Assembly (NCBI RefSeq): GCF_001625305.1
Contig: NW_017803824.1
Coordinates: forward strand, 124,001-188,000
Direction: 5' to 3'
Length of the DNA stretch: 64,000 nt
Source of the DNA: Branchiostoma belcheri
Taxonomy: Eukaryota > Chordata > Leptocardii > Amphioxiformes > Branchiostomatidae
The translations under genes were made by a program, and so were the position numbers. This document shows, in pieces, positions 57,701 through 64,000 of the stretch. Under the pieces are notes generated by a model. That model made no database searches. It was not told where the DNA came from and was given only the letters and a program-made list of their open reading frames with translations. The first letter of the stretch is position 1; every line of letters begins with the position of its first letter.

Positions 57701-60700
57701 GACAACCCTAAAGGCACGCCGCAGTGCATAGACTGGTTCTTCCACGAGGCGGACTGCTTGTCGTACATTTTCCAGAAGGGTCCGCTGTATATATGGAACT
57801 ACAAGCAGGGGAGTGCGGGGCTGTCGCAGCATAAGGAGGCTCACGGGTTTATGTATGATGTTTGCCAGTTCAGGTGGCACCACCGCAGGATCGGGAAGCT
57901 GGTGCTGGGACATGTGGACGGGAGTCTCTCACTCTTCTCACCAGGTAGGTCAAGTTTATCTCTGTAGACTGTTTCTTCTCATTCTCCAAAAGCAATCCAG
58001 TTGCTTGAGTAACTGCTTTTTGGCACATAAGGTCAATTACCTTGCTGTCACCATGGTAACCAGTGCTGCACCATGGTAACTGGTGGTGTAGCAGACACCC
58101 TGTACGTGGTGTTGGGTTACATTTTGTAGGACAGAGATGGAGGGCTGGTCACAATTTTGACATTTTTACCCTCTGAAACCCTATTTTCTACAGTTGGAAT
58201 GGAAAAATTTGCTGGTAGGCTAAGCTTAGTTTAATGACATCTCTTTCTGTATCTTTACACATTGTTGTCTGTCAAAGATGACGGATTGGGTAAGGGTGGT
58301 AAGAGGGACATTGGCTAAAACACTGCCACAGACCTTCTACTATTAAAAAATCACAACAGTGGGGAGTAACTTGCATGGTCGTATTTTACCACCTATAACT
58401 TTAGGTCAGAAGCCACAGAAACACGTCTTACGTCCAGAAACGGTGGACGAGACGGAAGAAGACAATGGCTGGTTAGAACACAATATATATAAAGTTACCA
58501 CACAAGCAAAATATATACTGGAGAGTATCTTGCAATCATATTTTTTCCATCTCCCCCTTGCAACTTCAGGCCAGAAGCCACAGAAGCACGTCTTACGTCC
58601 AGAAACAGTGGACGAGACAGAAGAAGACGACCCTGTCGTGGCGCTGGAGTGGGATCCGCTGTCGACGGAGTACCTCCTCGTGGCCAACTCCCACTTCGGC
58701 GTTCGCTTACTGGACACGGAGGGGCTGACGGTGATTAACACGTACACGCTGCCAAGCGCGGCAGTGTCGGTACATACACTGGCCTGGGTACCTACTGCGC
58801 CAGGCATGTTTGTAACTGGAGGTGAGACAACTTCGATTTTTTTAGACACCTCTGTTGTGGAGCCTACTTTGTGGTAGTATTGGGCTTGGTTTGAAAGTGT
58901 GTGTGTGTAAGTGCATGTGTGTATGTTTGTGTGTGTGTGTGTGCATGTGTGTGTATGTATGTTTGTGTGTGTGTGTGCATGTGAGTGTGGTGTGTGTGTG
59001 TGTGACCATACGGTCTCAAAAATCAATTTACACCTGGGTGGAGTGAGGAAAGTCATGTAAAGTGCCTTTCCCAAGGGCACAACATCTTGCCATGCAGGAA
59101 TACCAGGAATCGAACCTGTAACCTTTTGATCACATGTTTGCTAACCTACATGTAGCTACTTGGCCATTTGACCTACTCAGCCATTTGATGCCATGTTGTG
59201 CCCTGCTGTCTACAGAGTACTTTCTCGTGGCCTTAAATAACTTCAAAACAATTAAGGCTAAATACTAGTCCTATTTCAGTCCATTTTTAGAAGCTATAAT
59301 TGTGGTGGTATTATATATAGTTGCCTTTGTCCAGTAGAGAGTTTGTTCCACAATGCATTAGTCCTTGAAGCTCGACATACTTCAGATATTTAGGCCGGCA
59401 TATCCCTTAGGACTTTTTTACGTCCTATTTGTGGCTGCCTGTTCAAAAGAAACTGACCCTCATTACAGTCCATTCATTATTCATAGCCATTAGACTTACA
59501 TACTGTAAATATAGAAATTGGTTTTATTTTGATGTTTTTTTCAGCAACCTCATTTTGTGAGATCAAAGCACCACTAATGTATGCTCTATGATTCTTACAC
59601 TGTACTACAGAGTACAAACTTAAAACTCTAAAAAAAAACCCTTTCCCTTTTACTGCAAAATAAAAGTACTACAAAAGTTAATGCATTTACAGTACATGTA
59701 GCATCAAAAGTTAATTGTAAAAACTTAATGCCTCCTAACTTCCAGGTGGCTACACTTTGTAAGCTTGGCTGAACAACAGTGTTTCATGCTGCAAGCACTT
59801 AACTGGAATGAATAACACCTTTGACGAAGTGGTATACACAAGTGTGCAATATAAAGGATACATGTGCAAAATAAATGGATCTGAATTATACACGATATGG
59901 TTCTCTTCTGCACTTGTTGATTCACTGTTAGGCCAAGTGAAAAAAATGATGTGATTCCTGGTAGAGTCTGGAAAAAATTTCCTGCTAAAAATCATTTGAA
60001 AAACTATTTCAGAGGAATTTTAGCTTATAAATATAGTATATAGATTCTGATGTTAGATCAAACATTTTATGTCTCTTGCCAATGGTCTCCACCAAAAAGG
60101 CTAGTGTGATTGATGTTTTGCTAGGTTCGGTCAGAAAAAGAACATTTTTCCCAAGGCCTAATATATCTCCTGCTGCTGCAATGATGTAAAACTCTCCTGT
60201 ATGCTTCAAATTCAATGGATTGATGTGTCTCTGTTGTGTCTGTTTGGCAGAAGCAGAAATTAATCAAGTTGTCAACTGGTCTGGGTCATGTCTAGAACTG
60301 TTCGTTGTTCGACTCTGTCTGTAAATTGATACTTAATAATTGTGTCAAGTTTGGGCTAAGTTCTCTGTCATGACCAGTGGTAGTAGAGTTACTAATATGC
60401 TCAACTCTTTATTGAGTTCATTGAACTATACTTAGTCTAGTGATTTGAGGTCACGATCAAGACACCATTTGAGTTCTTTATTTAGCATTTAGTAGGTGTT
60501 AACAAACAATGCTTTTTTTTCTCTACAGACACCCAGGCAGGTGTGTTAAGATTATGGACAGTTCCTAAAAGCACGCCACTAGAAAACATCAAGGTGAAGA
60601 AGACTGGCTTCCACGCACTTCATGTCTTAGGACTCTACACAATGAACTTACACAGAGGTATGGTCTAATTCAATTTTCTTCTTTGTATGTGTGAAACACC

Positions 60701-60894
60701 ACTGTTGCAACAAACCTCATAAAAATCAGGGAAGGCACACAGTCTTGTCTCCAGTGCATTACGCCCATGTATGCACAGTTCAGATATACAGGAGTGCATT
60801 AGACTGGGGGACATGACATTGTAGATCTCTTTAGATATTTCTTTTGGCATTTTTTTAGGGTTGTGAAATGTTATCTGGTGGAATTATATACACA

Positions 60895-60989
<95 letters not shown>

Positions 60990-61377
60990 ACACAGACACA
61001 CACACAGACACACACAGACATACACACACACACACACACAGACACAGACGCACACACAGATGCACAAAGCCCTAAAAACAACCTTCTTGACTCACACACT
61101 CACTCACTGTCCGGTTTATCGTCTGTTTTTCCCCGTCTTCTGAGGGTTAGATATATGAAGATATTGAAGATATATGATAATGTTGTTGCCTCCTCAGAAG
61201 TTACAATAGAGGAGCCCATCGAAGCATCCTCCACCAGCTCAGCTGTCCACAGAGGTAACCAGGAGTCTTCCACCATGCCGCCTGCCCTCATCGTCTGCAC
61301 ATTTCTGGACGGAGGCGTGGGGCTCTACAACCTGGCCAGGAGGAAATGGGACTTCCTCAGAGACTTGGTAATGGATT

Positions 61378-61419
<42 letters not shown>

Positions 61420-64000
61420 GTGTTCAGAACTAAGGACAGGTCCGTATTCCTCTGTGTGTGTGTGTGTGTGGATGGCGTTCAGTACCAAGGACAGGCATGA
61501 GTGTGCAGATATTGTGAATCACCTAGGACATGCATTTTGCCTGTGTGTGGATGGTGTTCAGCACCAAGGACAGGCATGTTTGTCTGTGTGTGGATAGTGT
61601 TTAGCACCAAGGACAGGACTGTTTGTTTGTGTGTGTACAAAATTCTGCACCAAGGACAGCTATGCATACCTCTTATTTCTGTGTGAATGGTGTTCAGCAC
61701 TAAGGACAGGCATGTATATGTGTGTGTGTGCAAGGTATAACATCTCCTTCCACCTAAACTTTTGAAACCTTCTATCTTACTGCACATTATTGCTACTTAC
61801 TTATTAACTTCCAATGTTTTACTTACCCCAGGGCCACATAGAGACGATATTTGACTGTAAGTTTAAGCCAGATGATCCGAACCTGCTTGCGACAGCATCG
61901 TTTGACGGGACCATCAAAGTGTGGGACATCTCCACCATGCAGGCCGTGTACACATCACCTGGCAACGAGGGGGTCATCTACTCACTCAGCTGGGCACCAG
62001 GTACTAATACATCATGTATATAAGGAAACTGTTACTCAAGCAACTGGATAGATTTTAAGAATAGGCAACTAGTCAGACGTTTGAGCAACAGTTTCTTCGT
62101 GCATCTCATTACCTTCGATGAAGGTATTTCTGATATGTCTACTTTCACCTAACCTGCACTGGTCTATGACAAAATTAGCCCAAGACACTAGGGGGACATA
62201 TGATAGGCAGTAGTCACAGACACAGAGTGTCTTGGATTCTTCAAAGTAGCATCATTGAAGACAGCAGAGAACACTATTTCTTGATGAACTGGGAGGCAAA
62301 AAAATGGGTGTGGGTGGTTCAAACCTAACAGTCTGGTCTCAGAGTTAACATCTTGGAAAGGTGGAAGTCACCTTCAGCAATGTGTGGTAATCTCAATAAA
62401 CAAAAAATAGCCTGTCAATAGCTCTCCAATGGTTGCCCACCCCTGTGATGTGAGTTTTGTCGTGGATCTGTCCTTCCTATTTCAGCTGACCTGAACTGTG
62501 TCGCAGCCTCCACGTCCAAACAGGGCATGTTCATCTGGGACATCGGCAGGGGCAAGGTCATCAAGCGATTCAACGAGGTGGGTAGGGGGCTTAGATATCT
62601 GTATCTGTATCTATATCTGTATAGCCAGTATAACTATCCCTCGGTGTAACACACCAGCTCCTATAGCCGGTATAATCGCCCTTTGGCGTAACACACCAGC
62701 TTCATGCAGAAGCAAAACATACAGATTTTGCTGTGTTACTTCTTTCATTCTAAACAAATAAAGTCAGTGACCTGAACCAGACGTCTGTCACTATGTATGG
62801 TAATTGGTGCTGTAGGAGACACTCAAGTGGCAGGACAGAGTTGGAGGGGCTGGTCACCCTATATACAAGTATGAATATGTTTGAGCAAGAATAACCAGGG
62901 CAGTAGTTAGTTAGAGAGACCATGTGAAGTTAAACATTATGCAGTTGCTTTGCAATTAGTACCTTAAAGTTTCTAGTTTGACTGGTCCTTTTCCACCCTT
63001 GCAGCATGGGCGACATAGTATATTTTGTGTGGCCTGGAACAACAAAGACTCCAGAAGAATAGCCACGTGTGGGTCTGATGGACACTGGTAAGCTTTCTGT
63101 GTCTATGTGCTGTTCAGATATATTTTGCTTATTCTAAAAGTAATACAATGTATTTTTACTTCTGGGATGGAAGTATTGTTTTGGGTGGCAGTAGTTAAGG
63201 TTTATATGTATCTTCTCTTAAGCAACAAGGATTGGAAGTTAGGGGGCAGAGGTTGGGTTTCAGTTGATTGACAGGGTTGTGACCCAGTATGCCCTGGGTG
63301 CTAGGATGTGGTATGAGGTTGCCAGGAATGTGTACTGTCACTACTGTGTAATCATGGTTTAAAACATAAACCACAGTGTCTTTACTGTATACCTTGCAAA
63401 AACGAATTTCAGGCTTATCAGTTTTTACCCTTTTTTAAATCCAGTGTGATCCGAACTGTGGATGGAAAGCTGGTGAAGAAGTACAAACATCCTATGCCTG
63501 TGTTCGGATGTGACTGGAGCCTCACCAACAAGTATGTACTTCATATTACGGTGTTGAAGTTTACATATCCAGGTAATAATATGTACATACATGTAATGCT
63601 GTTGTTGTTGGCATCCTTCTGCCTCGAGAGACAATGGAGTTAACGCCATGTATCATGAAATACTCAAGATGTTACCGTACTCAAACAACTGGATAGATTT
63701 TGAAAACTGTCAGATATAGCATCCACTACTTTTTGTAAGTGACAGTGGTCTGTTGTTAGTTATCTCATAGAAACATGGTGATTTGGATATTTTAGCAGTA
63801 TACGTAGGTACTGGAGCATGGTGGGTCGGCACCCTCATACTGAAAATGATGGTGCGGCATTGTCCATAGTCATGATACGCTAACAATGAATCTTTGAATA
63901 TGTAGTAATATTTAGGCAAACAGCAATACATGCGTGTCCAGACCAGCCATGATTGCTTGTAATACCTGCTCATGTTGCAGGGACATGCTGGCCACCGGAT
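54661..64000 (+). CDS. WDR17: WDR17, WD-repeat protein 17, 5' part (runs off the window)
   Basis: Ten complete coding exons and the start of an eleventh, giving about 513 residues of a family whose members are roughly 1,300: 54674-54796, 57530-57944, 58570-58821, 60529-60657, 61198-61367, 61832-62000, 62486-62577, 63005-63087, 63445-63531 and 63981 onward (an acceptor at 58405 may extend the third). All junctions are GT-AG and in phase. The translation matches vertebrate WDR17 along its whole length and consists of WD40 blades (for example FDCKFKPDDPNLLATASFDG and SIFCVAWNNKDSRRIATCGS). The molecular function of WDR17 is poorly known; it is expressed in retina and testis in mammals. Coding starts in the exon at 54661, whose acceptor shows that at least one untranslated exon lies upstream. 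Confidence 0.95.
54797..57529 (+). other. WDR17 intron 1 (after the first coding exon)
   Basis: 55205-55345 shares TTTGCTGGTAAACTAAGCTT and AAAGATGACGGATTGGG with 58205-58290. 55553-55612 is a relative of the GGCCTAGG MITE. A 94-codon frame at 55631-55915 is not recognised. Confidence 0.6.
57215..57455. repeat. Dispersed repeats (WDR17 intron 1)
   Basis: 57215-57350 matches 28805-28935. 57358-57455 matches 54025-54130 (CCTACTGTACT...ACCTCAATCCTTGATTGATA). Confidence 0.6.
57530..57944 (+). CDS. WDR17: WDR17 coding exon 2
   Basis: Acceptor AACTCCCAG, phase 0 in. Begins LDRKFNEFKLHSIMSEHTKT and ends GHVDGSLSLFSP. Contains two to three WD40 blades (ITAMAWHPRNPDILASASAD; CIWHVAEQ). Donor GTAGGT, phase 1 out. 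Confidence 0.95.
58405..58569 (+). repeat. Upstream duplicate of the WDR17 exon 3 acceptor and start
   Basis: 58405-58466 repeats 58570-58631 almost exactly (two or three differences), each behind its own acceptor (ATAACTTTAG and GCAACTTCAG) in the same phase. The distance is 165 bases and the interval has no stop in that frame, so use of the first acceptor would add exactly 55 residues, including a second KPQKHVLRPETVDETEED. Confidence 0.9.
58570..58821 (+). CDS. WDR17: WDR17 coding exon 3 (standard acceptor)
   Basis: Acceptor GCAACTTCAG. Reads GQKPQKHVLRPETVDETEED, then DPVVALEWDPLSTEYLLVAN, ending WVPTAPGMFVTGG. Matches vertebrate NQKHVLRPES and DPVTALEWDPLSTDYLLV. Phase 1 in and out, donor GTGAGA. 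The start of this exon with its acceptor is duplicated 165 bp upstream. Confidence 0.93.
58897..59004. repeat. (TG)n microsatellite, interrupted
   Basis: Imperfect TG repeat in WDR17 intron 3. Confidence 0.9.
59010..59150 (-). mobile_element. SINE fragment, minus strand
   Basis: On the minus strand: B box GGTTCGATTCC, then GGGAAAGGCACTTTACATG. In WDR17 intron 3. Confidence 0.7.
59501..59694. mobile_element. MITE of the TACTGTAAATGC family
   Basis: TACTGTAAAT and ATTTACAGTA ends, 194 bp, in WDR17 intron 3. Confidence 0.7.
60529..60657 (+). CDS. WDR17: WDR17 coding exon 4
   Basis: Acceptor TTTCTCTACAG. Encodes DTQAGVLRLWTVPKSTPLEN then KKTGFHALHVLGLYTMNLHR. Matches vertebrate GVLRIWNVSR and KLKKTGFHCLHVL. 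Phase 1 in and out; donor GTATGG. Confidence 0.95.
60889..61058. repeat. (CA)n microsatellite
   Basis: About 170 bases of CA, interrupted by CAGA toward the right, in WDR17 intron 4. Open frames of Thr-His or Cys-Val through it are artefacts. Confidence 0.97.
61198..61367 (+). CDS. WDR17: WDR17 coding exon 5
   Basis: Acceptor TTGCCTCCTCAG. Starts EVTIEEPIEASSTSSAVHRG, a low-conservation Ser/Thr/Glu-rich linker, then ALIVCTFLDGGVGLYNLARR and KWDFLRDL, matching the vertebrate CFLDGGVGLYDM and KKWDFLRDL. Phase 1 in, 0 out; donor GTAATG. Confidence 0.95.
61379..61735. repeat. (GT)n microsatellite and GT-rich minisatellite
   Basis: Pure GT to 61414 directly after the exon 5 donor, then five or six degenerate 40-70 bp units with GTGTGGATGGTGTTCAGCAC and CAAGGACAGG in WDR17 intron 5. 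Confidence 0.85.
61832..62000 (+). CDS. WDR17: WDR17 coding exon 6
   Basis: Acceptor CTTACCCCAG. GHIETIFDCKFKPDDPNLLA, TASFDGTIKVWDISTMQAVY and NEGVIYSLSWAP: nearly identical to the vertebrate protein, a complete WD40 blade with a WD dipeptide. Phase 0 in, 1 out; donor GTACTA. Confidence 0.96.
62486..62577 (+). CDS. WDR17: WDR17 coding exon 7
   Basis: Acceptor CCTATTTCAG. ADLNCVAASTSKQGMFIWDI then GRGKVIKRFNE, one WD40 blade. Phase 1 in, 0 out; donor GTGGGT. Confidence 0.95.
62762..62985. repeat. Dispersed repeat, copy 2 (WDR17 intron 7)
   Basis: Homologous to 25585-25790, with GACCTGAACCAGACG and ATTATGCAGTTGCTTTGCAA landmarks. Confidence 0.6.
63005..63087 (+). CDS. WDR17: WDR17 coding exon 8
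   Basis: Acceptor CACCCTTGCAG. HGRHSIFCVAWNNKDSRRIA then TCGSDGH, followed by a split Cys codon. Phase 0 in, 2 out; donor GTAAGC. Too short for a simple ORF search. Confidence 0.95.
63445..63531 (+). CDS. WDR17: WDR17 coding exon 9
   Basis: Acceptor TTAAATCCAG. Split Cys, then VIRTVDGKLVKKYKHPMPVF and GCDWSLTN, matching the vertebrate IIRTIDGKVLHKYKHP. Phase 2 in and out; donor GTATGT. Confidence 0.95.
63981..64000 (+). CDS. WDR17: WDR17 coding exon 10, truncated by the window end
   Basis: Acceptor CATGTTGCAG followed by GGACATGCTGGCCACCGGAT; with the split Lys codon this reads K-DMLATG, matching vertebrate KDMIATG. The rest of the gene is outside the window. Confidence 0.9.

Noticed and set aside
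58406-59080. 224-codon minus-strand frame opposite WDR17 exon 3
   Set aside because: It is the reverse of a conserved exon and runs into a TG microsatellite (His-Thr run).
60855-61143. Open frames of Thr-His or Cys-Val repeats
   Set aside because: They are translations of a CA microsatellite in a WDR17 intron.

Overview
The window looks like genomic DNA of an invertebrate chordate, most likely a lancelet (Branchiostoma). This is an inference from three things: spliced genes with many short introns, two conserved animal genes whose translations match vertebrate DNAJA3 and WDR17 almost exon by exon, and a very dense load of short inverted-repeat elements and low-copy tandem repeats. No bacterial or organellar features were seen. 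There is one 20-base assembly gap (12456-12475).

Layout. Positions 1-12080 hold no gene I can support: tandem repeats and non-autonomous DNA transposons (5421-6317, 6985-8729, several smaller ones). Positions 12081-14793 are a hAT-type element with an 8-bp target duplication; it contains the gap, a second copy of its own left end and a broken multi-exon gene fragment. Positions 17256-20190 are a 185-bp satellite interrupted by a 1.8-kb pogo/Tigger-like element. Positions 21695-24688 (minus) encode a small helix-hairpin-helix protein. A tRNA-Ala(UGC) gene lies at 25372-25443. Positions 27037-34592 (minus) are a complete DNAJA3 (Tid1) gene, a mitochondrial DnaJ co-chaperone of about 476 residues, with a recognisable promoter (TCTCGCGAGA box, NRF1-like and YY1-like sites) and a SINE just upstream. 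Positions 35000-39000 are tandem repeats and foldback elements. Positions 38820-39342 are CpG-rich and could be the promoter and first exon of the next gene. Positions 42578-44947 are a gag-only LTR retrotransposon on the minus strand. From 54661 to the window end lie the first ten coding exons and the start of the eleventh of WDR17 on the plus strand, truncated by the window.

The most unusual pattern is repeated local tandem duplication of exon pieces together with their splice sites: five copies of half the zinc-finger exon of DNAJA3 (98-bp unit), at least three decayed copies ahead of the first coding exon of WDR17 (about 147-bp unit), and a duplicated acceptor plus exon start in WDR17 (165 bp, open in frame). 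DNAJA3 also carries two alternative, phase-equivalent terminal exons with similar C-terminal sequences. These are candidate raw material for new isoforms and can be tested with RNA-seq.

Mobile-element insertions are well dated by intact target duplications: 2 bp TA (18330-20114; 5421-6317), 5 bp GCTTC (LTR element), 6 bp CTTATA (6985-8729), 8 bp (hAT; a small foldback), 9 bp (Mutator-like MITEs), 12 bp (SINE) and an unexpected 15 bp (45070-45443).
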